Source of the DNA: Endozoicomonas montiporae CL-33
GTDB taxonomy: Bacteria > Pseudomonadota > Gammaproteobacteria > Pseudomonadales > Endozoicomonadaceae
DNA length: 64,000 nucleotides
NCBI RefSeq assembly: GCF_001583435.1
Contig: NZ_CP013251.1
Location: forward strand, 3,361,215 to 3,425,214
Reading direction: 5' to 3'
Shown here piece by piece: positions 8,448 to 16,738 of the stretch. The position numbers and the translations under genes are program-made. The notes under the pieces were generated by a model. It did no database searches and was not told the DNA's origin. It worked only from the letters and a program-made list of their open reading frames with translations. Within the stretch, counting starts at the first letter, position 1; the number at the start of each line of letters is the position of its first letter.

Positions 8448-8992
8448 GTTTTGTCTGTAAATAGTTGATCACAAGACACCGGATTGCCGGAGAAAAGAAT
8501 AACTCTTACCGGCAATCATGATCAAAGCCCTATCAAAAGATAACAACGAGTGAGATCAAGATAGTAAAAGCGTTTTCCCTTAACAATCAATAAGATGGAT
8601 AATGATTACTATTTACCCACTATCGCTGTCTGAGTAATAATACCCAATATACTTGCTCATCTTTAAAGTCTCCATCTGGCATTCTCCGTGACCTCTTGTT
8701 ATCTAATGAGAGAGTTTTCGATTTAATTGACCCAGATCCATACAATATAAATCCACTACTGATAGCGAAAATAAATAAGCACTCTCCCTTAACAAAAACG
8801 TTAAATAAACTGGGAAAAATTACAAAGAATACTGATCTGATACCTTCTATCTCATTATTTGCATGCTACAATGCCAACTCGTTTAACCTGTAACGCCTCG
8901 ACTGATGCCACAAAACACAAAGTCTCTGGAGACGATTGATGCTTTGAAGGTAGACAGAGAAGCATACATATGTCCTAGGAGATGCATTAACA
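8448..8992 (+). other. Intergenic stretch of 545 bp without a convincing gene
   Basis: An AT-rich region between the DUF2780 gene and the RRM gene. It begins with an inverted repeat GATTGCCGG (8482-8490) and CCGGCAATC (8509-8517), without a T run. The rest probably contains the RRM gene promoter and a long leader; cold-inducible RRM genes often have long leaders, so a temperature-responsive leader is conceivable. A 65-codon open frame at 8696-8893 has no ribosome site or recognisable features. Confidence 0.5.
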
Positions 8993-9289
8993 ATGCAACA
9001 GAAAAACAAACTGTTCATCGGTAACCTGGCTTTCTCGGCAACCGAACAGGAGCTGGAAGAAGCCTTTGGTGCATTCGGTGAAATTCAGGAAGCGAAAATC
9101 ATCCTGGATCGTGAAACCGGTCGTTCACGTGGTTTTGCTTTCGTCACTTTCGCTTCTGACTCTGATGCCAATGAAGCTCTGGCTCTGGATGGTCAGAACC
9201 TGTCCGGCCGCGACATGCGTGTCAGCGTAGCGACCGAGCGTCCACGTCGTCAGGGCGGTGGTAATCGTGAAGGCGGTCGTCGTTTCTAA
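8993..9289 (+). CDS. RRM-domain RNA-binding protein
   Basis: A 98-residue single-RRM protein. Both RNP motifs are intact: RNP2 KLFIGNL at residues 6-12 and RNP1 RGFAFVTF near 47-54. A short Arg/Gly-rich tail ends in GNREGGRRF. Such proteins resemble cyanobacterial Rbp and plant glycine-rich RNA-binding proteins and probably act as cold- or stress-induced RNA chaperones. AGGAG lies 11 bases upstream of the ATG, and a strong terminator follows the stop, so it is a monocistronic unit. Confidence 0.9.
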   Translation: MQQKNKLFIGNLAFSATEQELEEAFGAFGEIQEAKIILDRETGRSRGFAFVTFASDSDANEALALDGQNLSGRDMRVSVATERPRRQGGGNREGGRRF

Positions 9290-9316
9290 GCTTTGCTTCT
9301 GATTCGATGATTCTTT

Positions 9317-9346
9317 GAAAAAGCCGGTATTTTTACCGGCTTTTTC
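9317..9346 (+). terminator. Rho-independent terminator after the RRM gene
   Basis: A 13-bp perfect stem, GAAAAAGCCGGTA pairing with TACCGGCTTTTTC around a TTTT loop. A/T tracts on both sides would let it serve both strands, including the convergent aminotransferase gene. Confidence 0.9.
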
Positions 9347-9373
9347 TTTGTTTGAAACCTTAAACAACCTCAG

Positions 9374-10492
9374 TTACTGTAAAGTCTCTTCCAGAGCCCG
9401 CAGACAAAGTGCAGTATTTTCATCCCGTGCAGCATACCCCATCAAACCAATGCGCCAGACCTTTCCTGCAAAAGCCCCAAGACCTGCACCAATCTCAAGG
9501 TTATACTGATTAAGCAGTCGGGATCGTACCGCCGCATCATCAACCCCTTCCGGTATAGCCACTGCATTCAACTGTGGAAGCCTGCAACCTTCATCAACGA
9601 TAAAGGAAATACCCAGCTTTTCCAGCCCTGAACGCAACGCCTGATGTTGACGGGCATGACGCTGCCAGGCATTTTCCAACCCTTCGTCCTGTAACTGAAC
9701 CAGTGCTTCATGCAGAGCATATAACGCATTGACAGGAGCCGTATGATGATAGCTGCGTTTCTGATTGCCAGACCAGTAATTCATCACCAGAGTCTGATCA
9801 AGAAACCAGCTCTGCACAGGCGTTTTTCGACTCTTGATTTTAGCGACCGCAGCATCACTGAAACTAACAGGAGAAATACCGGGAACGCAGGACAAGCATT
9901 TCTGCGTTCCGGAATAAATAGCATCAATTCCCCAGTCATCGACGTACAGTGGAACACCACCAAGCGACGTCACCGCATCAACAATACTAAGGCAGTCGTA
10001 TTGTTTTGCCAGCGAGCAAAGCGTTTGGGCATCGGATAAAACACCGGTTGAGGTTTCAGCGTGAACAAACGCAACCATTTTTGCATCCGGATGTGCTTTA
10101 AGCGCGTCTTCCAGTTTGTCAGGGCTTACTGGTTGACCCCAGTCGTCTTCAACCCTGACCAGTTGCCCGCCGGAACGCACTACATTTTCCGCCATCCGGC
10201 TGCCGAACACCCCGTTGATGCACACAACCACCTTGTCGCCCGGCTCAACAAGATTGACAAAGCAGGCTTCCATACCGGCTGAGCCTGGCGCAGAAACGGC
10301 CATGGTGCATTCATTTTTCGTTTGAAATGCATACTGCAACAACTCCCTGACTTCATCCATCATACCGATGAACAGGGGGTCCAGATGCCCGATAACCGGG
10401 CGACTCAATGCCTGCAACACTTTTGGGTGAACATCTGATGGGCCCGGGCCCATCAATGTCCGCTGTGGCGGATAAAAAGATGAAACGCTCAC
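9374..10492 (-). CDS. Alanine/serine-glyoxylate aminotransferase family enzyme
   Basis: A 372-residue class-V PLP aminotransferase. Signatures include the N-terminal LMGPGPSDVHPKVLQAL, GSAGMEACFVNLV, the DAVTSLGG strand with the cofactor-binding aspartate, and SGTQKCLSCVPG with the Schiff-base lysine. The family transfers amino groups from alanine or serine to glyoxylate; purine-degrading PucG-type enzymes are also close, so the substrate is open. The start is GTG, backed by a strong AAGGAAGG site; no ATG lies nearby. It is alone on its strand between the RRM gene and the cryptochrome gene. Confidence 0.86.
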   Translation of the reverse strand: MSVSSFYPPQRTLMGPGPSDVHPKVLQALSRPVIGHLDPLFIGMMDEVRELLQYAFQTKNECTMAVSAPGSAGMEACFVNLVEPGDKVVVCINGVFGSRMAENVVRSGGQLVRVEDDWGQPVSPDKLEDALKAHPDAKMVAFVHAETSTGVLSDAQTLCSLAKQYDCLSIVDAVTSLGGVPLYVDDWGIDAIYSGTQKCLSCVPGISPVSFSDAAVAKIKSRKTPVQSWFLDQTLVMNYWSGNQKRSYHHTAPVNALYALHEALVQLQDEGLENAWQRHARQHQALRSGLEKLGISFIVDEGCRLPQLNAVAIPEGVDDAAVRSRLLNQYNLEIGAGLGAFAGKVWRIGLMGYAARDENTALCLRALEETLQ

Positions 10493-10594
10493 GTGCCTTC
10501 CTTTTCAAAGAAATGAGTAGCTGAGGAATTAAAGGTGCAGTTAAGAGGGCGCACCTCTGGGCATTATGTCAGGTTTATGAAGCGACATCTGGCA

Positions 10595-11908
10595 CTATTT
10601 CAAAATTGGCCAGTCCGCAGCATCAACAGAGTCCAGTAAGCAGGTGCTTTCACCGCCCCACCTTCTGATATAAGCGCCATCCGGGTCATACTGACTGGTC
10701 TGCTTATCCAGATCAAAATGACGAATTCCCCGTGGGTCTGCACCTACACCAGCCAGATACTGCCAATTACCCCAGTTACTGCCCACGTCATAATCAATGA
10801 GCTGTTCTTCAAACCAGGCTGCCCCATAACGCCAGTCCATTCCCAGTTCATGAATGAAACAACTGGCTACTATCTGACGACCACGGTTTGACAGATAACC
10901 TGTTTCCTTCAGCTCCTTCATACAGGCATTAACAAGAGGCCAGGGCGTATTGCCTGCACACCATTTCTGAAAACGTTCGCCATAGAAGCTGGACAATTTA
11001 TGACGCGCACTGATGCCTTTCAAGGAAAATAACAACACACCATGCTTGAGGGCATACCAAAAAAAATACTCCCGCCACAACAGTTCAAACAAAATCCAGT
11101 ACGTCGATTCATTAGCGACAATATCTGTCTCATAGCATTTAAGCGCACTCATTACTTGACGAGGAGAAATACACCCGTGAGCAAGCCATGGTGAAAGTTT
11201 GGTCGAAGCGTCCCAACCCATGAGTGCATTGCGGGTTTGTTTATAAACAGAGGGTGACGGTGTTGAGAAGTACTCTGAAAGATGTCTTAAACCGGACTTC
11301 TCACCACCTTTGAATGTCGAATGTAAATGACTATTTACTGAAGGTAGTTGATCTTTCAGATAATTAAAACCAACTACAGGGCTTGGCGTAAGATCGGGCG
11401 CACAAACGGGTTCTGTTATTGCCAGTTTTTCGACTTTACGCCGAAACTGACTGTAAGTGCCTGGCAAGTCATGGAGCTCAAAAGGCAGCTGATCGATCTC
11501 AAACAACGTTGACGTTGCGATTTCGCTAAACAGAACCGAAGGAAAGCGCTGCTTTAGCTCAAGCCAACTGCTCACTTCTTCATATCCGGACTGCCGACTT
11601 CGATACACTTTTTCAATGCCATGCGCTTGTATCAGCTGTTGAATCGAAGCTGAAGGGCTTTGATAGCGAACAAGAAGTTTCTGCCGGCGCTCAGCCAGCG
11701 ATGATTCCAGGCATTTCAGACTTTCCCGAAGAAAGCGCCAACGCTGTTCCCCCATCCGCCTGGTCATGTAGCGGCCAGGCCGAAACCAGGCGGGATCAAC
11801 GCAATAGCAACACAATAAATGACGACTACCAGTGGCGGCAGCAAGATAGGCGGGGTTATCGCTTAACCGAAGGTCATTCGTGAATAAGAACAGTGCTATA
11901 CCTTGCAA
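10595..11908 (-). CDS. DASH-type cryptochrome/photolyase
   Basis: A 437-residue FAD flavoprotein. The N-terminal photolyase domain (LFLFTNDLRLSDNPAYLAAA) would hold the antenna chromophore. The C-terminal FAD domain carries the cry-DASH pattern: LMGWDASTKLSPWLAHGCISPR, NESTYWILFELLWREYFFWY, LSNRGRQIVASCF, and DYDVGSNWGNWQYLAGVGADPR. DASH proteins repair cyclobutane pyrimidine dimers in single-stranded or looped DNA and may act in light signalling. The start is TTG, supported by GGGAGGTG eight bases upstream; the family begins at this point. Confidence 0.9.
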   Translation of the reverse strand: MQGIALFLFTNDLRLSDNPAYLAAATGSRHLLCCYCVDPAWFRPGRYMTRRMGEQRWRFLRESLKCLESSLAERRQKLLVRYQSPSASIQQLIQAHGIEKVYRSRQSGYEEVSSWLELKQRFPSVLFSEIATSTLFEIDQLPFELHDLPGTYSQFRRKVEKLAITEPVCAPDLTPSPVVGFNYLKDQLPSVNSHLHSTFKGGEKSGLRHLSEYFSTPSPSVYKQTRNALMGWDASTKLSPWLAHGCISPRQVMSALKCYETDIVANESTYWILFELLWREYFFWYALKHGVLLFSLKGISARHKLSSFYGERFQKWCAGNTPWPLVNACMKELKETGYLSNRGRQIVASCFIHELGMDWRYGAAWFEEQLIDYDVGSNWGNWQYLAGVGADPRGIRHFDLDKQTSQYDPDGAYIRRWGGESTCLLDSVDAADWPILK

Positions 11909-12034
11909 CAGCAGTCACCTCCCGCAAAAGTGAAGTTCAGTTCCGGCTCAGAAGCCTGCTATTACTATAATACTTTCCTGCATTCCATACTGAAAAAAGA
12001 GGCTTAGATGTTTTTTTGAGGAAGGAAAACAAAA

Positions 12035-12063
12035 AAGCCCCGATAGTAAATACTATCAGGGCC
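12035..12063 (-). terminator. Terminator of the Val/Asp tRNA operon
   Basis: Inverted repeat with stem GCCC-TGATAGTA/TACTATC-GGGGC. On the minus strand it is followed by six T residues. It lies 18 bp beyond the last tRNA-Asp, which indicates that the whole tRNA array is one transcript read leftward. Confidence 0.88.
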
Positions 12064-12080
12064 AGAAATCTTTTGAGAAA

Positions 12081-12157
12081 TGGCGGACCGGACGGGACTC
12101 GAACCCGCGACCTCCGGCGTGACAGGCCGGCATTCTAACCAACTGAACTACCGGTCC
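12081..12157 (-). tRNA. tRNA-Asp(GTC), array copy 1 (promoter-distal)
   Basis: 77 nt including encoded CCA. The GGACCGG/CCGGTCC acceptor stem is perfect, the anticodon loop is CTGTCAC, and the T-arm is GGGTTCGAGTCCC. Closely matches E. coli tRNA-Asp. Confidence 0.97.
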
Positions 12158-12206
12158 GCATATTCTTTATGAAGCAACCACTTCATTAAACTCTTTATAT
12201 TAAGAG

Positions 12207-12282
12207 TGGTGGGTGATGACGGGATCGAACCGCCGACCCTCTGCTTGTAAGGCAGATGCTCTCCCAGCTGAGCTAATCACCC
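12207..12282 (-). tRNA. tRNA-Val(TAC), array copy 1
   Basis: 76 nt including encoded CCA. Acceptor GGGTGAT/ATCACCC, anticodon loop CTTACAA, T-arm GCGGTTCGATCCCGT. Confidence 0.97.
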
Positions 12283-12351
12283 AAACAACTTTTTAATCAT
12301 TGCTGCGCCTGTCGTGCAACAATGTCGCCCCTCAAAAAGAGCTTTAAATAA

Positions 12352-12428
12352 TGGCGGACCGGACGGGACTCGAACCCGCGACCTCCGGCGTGACAGGCCG
12401 GCATTCTAACCAACTGAACTACCGGTCC
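12352..12428 (-). tRNA. tRNA-Asp(GTC), array copy 2
   Basis: Body identical to copy 1; separated from the upstream Val gene by a 37-bp spacer. Confidence 0.97.
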
Positions 12429-12465
12429 GCATATTCTTTGCTGAAACAAACTTCAGACTTTAATC

Positions 12466-12541
12466 TGGTGGGTGATGACGGGATCGAACCGCCGACCCTC
12501 TGCTTGTAAGGCAGATGCTCTCCCAGCTGAGCTAATCACCC
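12466..12541 (-). tRNA. tRNA-Val(TAC), array copy 2
   Basis: Identical to the other Val copies, CCA encoded. Confidence 0.97.
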
Positions 12542-12610
12542 AAATAACTTTTCAATCATTGCTGCGCCTGTCGTGCAACAATCTCACTCTTCAAAAGAGC
12601 GTTTAGATAA

Positions 12611-12687
12611 TGGCGGACCGGACGGGACTCGAACCCGCGACCTCCGGCGTGACAGGCCGGCATTCTAACCAACTGAACTACCGGTCC
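12611..12687 (-). tRNA. tRNA-Asp(GTC), array copy 3
   Basis: Identical body, CCA encoded; starts 259 bp from copy 2. Confidence 0.97.
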
Positions 12688-12724
12688 GCATATTCTTTGC
12701 TGAAACAAATTTCAGACTTTAATC

Positions 12725-12800
12725 TGGTGGGTGATGACGGGATCGAACCGCCGACCCTCTGCTTGTAAGGCAGATGCTCTCCCAGCTGAGCTAATCACCC
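12725..12800 (-). tRNA. tRNA-Val(TAC), array copy 3
   Basis: Identical body, CCA encoded. Confidence 0.97.
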
Positions 12801-12869
12801 AAATAACTTTTCAATCATTGCTGCGCCTGTCGTGCAACAATGTCACTCTTCAATAAGAGCTTTAAATAA

Positions 12870-12946
12870 TGGCGGACCGGACGGGACTCGAACCCGCGAC
12901 CTCCGGCGTGACAGGCCGGCATTCTAACCAACTGAACTACCGGTCC
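12870..12946 (-). tRNA. tRNA-Asp(GTC), array copy 4
   Basis: Identical body, CCA encoded; starts 259 bp from copy 3. Confidence 0.97.
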
Positions 12947-12983
12947 GCATATTCTTTGCTGAAACAAATTTCAGACTTTAATC

Positions 12984-13059
12984 TGGTGGGTGATGACGGG
13001 ATCGAACCGCCGACCCTCTGCTTGTAAGGCAGATGCTCTCCCAGCTGAGCTAATCACCC
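12984..13059 (-). tRNA. tRNA-Val(TAC), array copy 4
   Basis: Identical body, CCA encoded. Confidence 0.97.
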
Positions 13060-13129
13060 AAACAACTTTTCAATCATTGCTGCGCCTGTCGTGCAACAAT
13101 CTCACTCTTCAATAAGAGCGTTTAAATAA

Positions 13130-13206
13130 TGGCGGACCGGACGGGACTCGAACCCGCGACCTCCGGCGTGACAGGCCGGCATTCTAACCAACTGAACTAC
13201 CGGTCC
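13130..13206 (-). tRNA. tRNA-Asp(GTC), array copy 5
   Basis: Identical body, CCA encoded; starts 260 bp from copy 4. Confidence 0.97.
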
Positions 13207-13243
13207 GCATATTCTTTGCTGAAACAAATTTCAGACTTTAATC

Positions 13244-13319
13244 TGGTGGGTGATGACGGGATCGAACCGCCGACCCTCTGCTTGTAAGGCAGATGCTCTC
13301 CCAGCTGAGCTAATCACCC
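13244..13319 (-). tRNA. tRNA-Val(TAC), array copy 5
   Basis: Identical body, CCA encoded. Confidence 0.97.
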
Positions 13320-13388
13320 AAACAACTTTTCAATCATTGCTGCGCCTGTCGTGCAACAATCTCACTCTTCAAAAGAGCGTTTAAATAA

Positions 13389-13465
13389 TGGCGGACCGGA
13401 CGGGACTCGAACCCGCGACCTCCGGCGTGACAGGCCGGCATTCTAACCAACTGAACTACCGGTCC
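13389..13465 (-). tRNA. tRNA-Asp(GTC), array copy 6
   Basis: Identical body, CCA encoded. Its upstream spacer is of the second type (ATGAAGCAACCACTTCAT), shared with copies 1 and 7. Confidence 0.97.
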
Positions 13466-13502
13466 GCATATTCTTTATGAAGCAACCACTTCATAGAATG
13501 TT

Positions 13503-13578
13503 TGGTGGGTGATGACGGGATCGAACCGCCGACCCTCTGCTTGTAAGGCAGATGCTCTCCCAGCTGAGCTAATCACCC
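13503..13578 (-). tRNA. tRNA-Val(TAC), array copy 6
   Basis: Identical body, CCA encoded. Confidence 0.97.
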
Positions 13579-13647
13579 AAACAACTTTTCAATCATTGCT
13601 GCGCCTGTCGTGCAACAATCTCACTCTTCAAAAGAGCGTTTAAATAA

Positions 13648-13724
13648 TGGCGGACCGGACGGGACTCGAACCCGCGACCTCCGGCGTGACAGGCCGGCAT
13701 TCTAACCAACTGAACTACCGGTCC
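13648..13724 (-). tRNA. tRNA-Asp(GTC), array copy 7
   Basis: Identical body, CCA encoded. Confidence 0.97.
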
Positions 13725-13761
13725 GCATATTCTTTATGAAGCAACCACTTCATAGAATGTT

Positions 13762-13837
13762 TGGTGGGTGATGACGGGATCGAACCGCCGACCCTCTGCT
13801 TGTAAGGCAGATGCTCTCCCAGCTGAGCTAATCACCC
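13762..13837 (-). tRNA. tRNA-Val(TAC), array copy 7
   Basis: Identical body, CCA encoded. The 167-bp spacer to Asp copy 8 differs from all others. Confidence 0.97.
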
Positions 13838-14004
13838 AAATATTCATCCAGCATTTTATACCAGAAGGGCCTAAGCCTGATTTCCCAAAACAGAAGATCA
13901 AAACAAGATGACTTACTGAAAGGAAGTGCGAATCATATCGCAAGACATTCGTCGTTCAAGTGCGTAGTTAACGCAGCGGCAAACAAGATTTGCCAAGAGT
14001 CAAA

Positions 14005-14081
14005 TGGCGGACCGGACGGGACTCGAACCCGCGACCTCCGGCGTGACAGGCCGGCATTCTAACCAACTGAACTACCGGTCC
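14005..14081 (-). tRNA. tRNA-Asp(GTC), array copy 8
   Basis: Identical body, CCA encoded; flanked by spacers unique to this unit, which may be the ancestral pair. Confidence 0.97.
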
Positions 14082-14156
14082 GCTGTACTCTGCGACACAC
14101 TATACAGATGCTTAGTAAAATTAAAAGCCTGTATAACTCTTTAGTAGTTTAAAGAG

Positions 14157-14232
14157 TGGTGGGTGATGACGGGATCGAACCGCCGACCCTCTGCTTGTAA
14201 GGCAGATGCTCTCCCAGCTGAGCTAATCACCC
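14157..14232 (-). tRNA. tRNA-Val(TAC), array copy 8 (first transcribed)
   Basis: Identical body, CCA encoded; nearest to the promoter. Confidence 0.97.
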
Positions 14233-14254
14233 TGTGCGCTGTGCCTCTCAACGA

Positions 14255-14292
14255 CGCGGCGCATTATAAGCAGCGAAACGATCGTTACGCAA
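14255..14292 (-). promoter_or_regulatory. Stable-RNA-type promoter of the tRNA array
   Basis: On the minus strand TTGCGT (14287-14292) and a consensus TATAAT (14263-14268) are separated by 18 bp. GCGCCGCG follows the -10 box at once. A GC-rich discriminator like this is the hallmark of promoters under stringent (ppGpp) control. The predicted start lies about 25 bp before the first tRNA-Val. Confidence 0.8.
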
Positions 14293-14439
14293 CCGTCTAT
14301 AGACATTTTTTTTATAAGTATCAGGTACATGGTGAAATTTATCTGATAGATACTCCCTCCTCATCTAATGCGACAAAGACCTAACGGCATTCCCTCTCTC
14401 TGTTAATATGTTGCCCAGTATTAAAGGATGGAATGCATT

Positions 14440-15351
14440 ATGTGGTTTAAAAACCTGATTATCTATCGCTTCAGCAAGCCGTTCGAACTGAGTGCAGACG
14501 AACTGGAAGAAAAGCTGAATGAAAAACGCTTTCGCAGCTGCGGCAGTCAGGATATGAGCAGCTATGGCTGGGTTCCGCCATTGGGTCGCCATGGTTACAT
14601 GCTGACACACAGTGCCAATCGCTTCATCATGGTATGCGCCCGCAAAGAAGAAAAAATTCTGCCTGCAAGCGTCATCAATGATGTTCTGAATGAACGCATT
14701 GAAACCATTGAGCAGGAGCAGGACCGGCAGGTATTCAGTAAAGAAAAGAAAACACTGAAAGACGATGTCATTATGGAACTGCTGCCCAAAGCCTTCAGCA
14801 AAAGTCAGAATACCTTTGCCTATATAGATGCAGAAGCAGGCTGGATGGTGGTAGACGCCTCTTCCTTTAAAAAGGCAGAAGACCTGACCAGCTGCCTGAG
14901 AGAGTGTCTTGGCAGCTTGCCCATCATTAACCCTGCTTTAAAAAATGCCCCTTCAGCCATCATGACCCAGTGGCTACAGCAAAATCCTGTGACTCCGGCA
15001 CCCTTCTCTCTTGGCTTCGACTGCGAGCTGCGAGAACCCAGTGATGACGGAGGACAAATCAGTATAAAGAAGCAGGAGCTGATTACCGAAGAGATTCTCG
15101 CCCACCTGGACGCGGGCATGCAGGTCAGCAAACTGGCTTTAAACTGGGACGATGCCCAGACCTTTGTACTGGGTGACGATATGATTATCCGTAAACTTAA
15201 GTTCACGGAAGTCATAGAAGAAAAGCTGGATGAGATTAATGCAGAGACAGCGGCAGAACAGTTTGATGCGGACTTTTCAGTAATGACACTGTCATTGCGA
15301 CAGTTAATTACCGATCTGGTTGATGCGTTAGGCGGTGAAGCCGAGGAATAA
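14440..15351 (+). CDS. rdgC: Recombination-associated protein RdgC
   Basis: A 303-residue ring-forming DNA-binding protein that restrains RecA-mediated recombination. The start region MWFKNLIIYRFS, CGSQDMSSYGWVPPLG, CARKEEKILPASVI, LLPKAFSKSQNTFAYID and KKAEDLTSCLRECLGSLPI match E. coli RdgC throughout, and the length is normal. The ATG at 14440 is preferred over one at 14428: it matches the E. coli start and has AAGGATGG at proper distance, which the upstream ATG overlaps. It is monocistronic, divergent from the tRNA array. Confidence 0.95.
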   Translation: MWFKNLIIYRFSKPFELSADELEEKLNEKRFRSCGSQDMSSYGWVPPLGRHGYMLTHSANRFIMVCARKEEKILPASVINDVLNERIETIEQEQDRQVFSKEKKTLKDDVIMELLPKAFSKSQNTFAYIDAEAGWMVVDASSFKKAEDLTSCLRECLGSLPIINPALKNAPSAIMTQWLQQNPVTPAPFSLGFDCELREPSDDGGQISIKKQELITEEILAHLDAGMQVSKLALNWDDAQTFVLGDDMIIRKLKFTEVIEEKLDEINAETAAEQFDADFSVMTLSLRQLITDLVDALGGEAEE

Positions 15352-15422
15352 GCATTAGCTCCAAACAACAAAGCCGGGTCTGCTGATAAACTCAGCGACC
15401 CGGTCACCATCAGGCCATCTAA

Positions 15423-16295
15423 TTAATGCATCAAACCAAACAGCTTGCCACGATAGCGTTTAGCTACCGCATTACCTGTACCCAGCTGCTCGAACACTTT
15501 CAACATTAGAAGTCGTGCGCCGTCTTCCCGAAAGGTACGATCACGACGAACAATCAGCAACAGATTATCCAGAGCCGATTCAATCTCATCAGCAATGACC
15601 ATCCGGATAGCCAGCTGATAACGTGCTTCATGATCATTTTCATCTTCGTGAAGCTGTGCTTCCAGCACGTCACGCTGCGGTGCTTCTGCCACCATCTCGT
15701 AGAAAGACAGTTTGGCTTTGGGCTGGGCAATACCCGGCGCATCGGCAGGCAGTACCGCTAATAGTTGTCGGGCGTCGTCGATTCGGCCCAGCTCCAGCAA
15801 CAGGTTAACCTGAAGTACCTGCAGACCGTGATTATCAGGTTCTTCCTGCAGAATTTTCTGCAACAGCTCCAGCGCCTGCCCAATCATACCCGCTTCGATC
15901 AGGGCATCCACCTGCAGCTTGATCTGTTCTGCCGGGCTCATGGTCAGCGGATCCATAACGTCGCGCAACTGCTGATCAGTCTGAGGGCCACACAGAACCT
16001 GTACCGGTCGCCCTTCATGCAGGAATGCATGCACTGGAATCGCATTGGCGCGTAATTGCGTAATCAGCTGCTGCGCCACCATTTGCTGCGCTTCAGCATC
16101 GAGTCTCGCCAGCACCACCTTTCCATCATAGGTATTCACCAGCTGCTCGACGTTTCTCTGCTGCTGATTGCTTGCTTCATCACTTCCCATGCCAATAAAC
16201 AGCAGCACCAGCTTTTCCGTTGAAAGCTGCAGCATTTCCTGCAGATTGCTTTCGGTGACATCCATGATGCTCCCTACTGCAGTGGACTCATTCAT
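15423..16295 (-). CDS. cnoX: CnoX/YbbN-like thioredoxin-TPR co-chaperone
   Basis: A 290-residue protein with an N-terminal thioredoxin-like domain (about 8-115) and C-terminal TPR-like repeats (about 118-285, for example ALELLQKILQEEPDNHGLQVLQ). In E. coli CnoX passes oxidatively damaged proteins to GroEL and DnaK. Where thioredoxins carry CxxC, this one reads GMGSDEASNQQQ, without cysteine, so disulfide chemistry is not expected; E. coli CnoX likewise lacks a full CxxC. It is transcribed alone. Confidence 0.85.
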   Translation of the reverse strand: MNESTAVGSIMDVTESNLQEMLQLSTEKLVLLFIGMGSDEASNQQQRNVEQLVNTYDGKVVLARLDAEAQQMVAQQLITQLRANAIPVHAFLHEGRPVQVLCGPQTDQQLRDVMDPLTMSPAEQIKLQVDALIEAGMIGQALELLQKILQEEPDNHGLQVLQVNLLLELGRIDDARQLLAVLPADAPGIAQPKAKLSFYEMVAEAPQRDVLEAQLHEDENDHEARYQLAIRMVIADEIESALDNLLLIVRRDRTFREDGARLLMLKVFEQLGTGNAVAKRYRGKLFGLMH

Positions 16296-16738
16296 AAAAG
16301 CTCCTTATCAGCCGTTCCTGTCGTCATCAGTTCGAAGAACTTTAATACAAAGTTAGAATAAACGGCACTCACCAGGCAGTAATATCTGCACAAAACTGAA
16401 CCACTGCAAACGTTACCCACAATTTCTGTGGATAACTTTGTGGATGAAGTCATCATACTGACCAGAAAGACCCATAAACACTGAGCATCAAACAAATTGA
16501 TCATTTTTTGATCAATTATTTTTTTATAGTTTTCAATGACTTAAATAGCACACCCGTAAAATCAAGCACTTATAAAAAACACCTGAATTAAACGCCAAGG
16601 GCTTGACAATTGTGCATAAGACCTTTGCTTCTCATGCAGCCCAGAGTACTTATTGGTGAAAAATGACGGGATCATGCCGTCATTTTTCACCATCCTGCTA
16701 ATAACTAATTGTTATTAGTTGCCAGGAGGCTTTATCGC
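16296..16738 (-). other. Intergenic stretch of 443 bp with two strong palindromes
   Basis: No gene is apparent. It holds AATTGATCA-TTTTT-TGATCAATT at 16495-16517, and a 15-bp perfect stem (starting GGTGAAAAATGACGG) with 7-base loop at 16655-16691. The latter lies 48 bp past the purC stop and probably acts as its terminator. The AT-rich one is closer to the cnoX-like gene and could be an operator or terminator. Confidence 0.6.

Larger units (their letters stand above)
12081..14232 (-). repeat. Tandem array of eight tRNA-Val/tRNA-Asp units
   Basis: Sixteen tRNA genes alternate Asp(GTC) and Val(TAC), all on the minus strand. Asp genes start at 12081, 12352, 12611, 12870, 13130, 13389, 13648 and 14005, so most units are 259-260 bp. 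Spacers are repeated too, including ATTGCTGCGCCTGTCGTGCA between units, which shows expansion by tandem duplication. The promoter-proximal unit (near 14 kb) has the most divergent spacers. No other gene lies inside the array. Confidence 0.95.

Noticed and set aside
8696..8893. A 65-codon open frame in the DUF2780-RRM gap
   Set aside because: No ribosome site, AT-rich composition and no recognisable features; treated as noncoding.
12081..14232. Regular repeats resembling a CRISPR array
   Set aside because: Repeat units fold as complete tRNAs with CCA ends and the spacers are themselves repeated, so it is a tRNA array.
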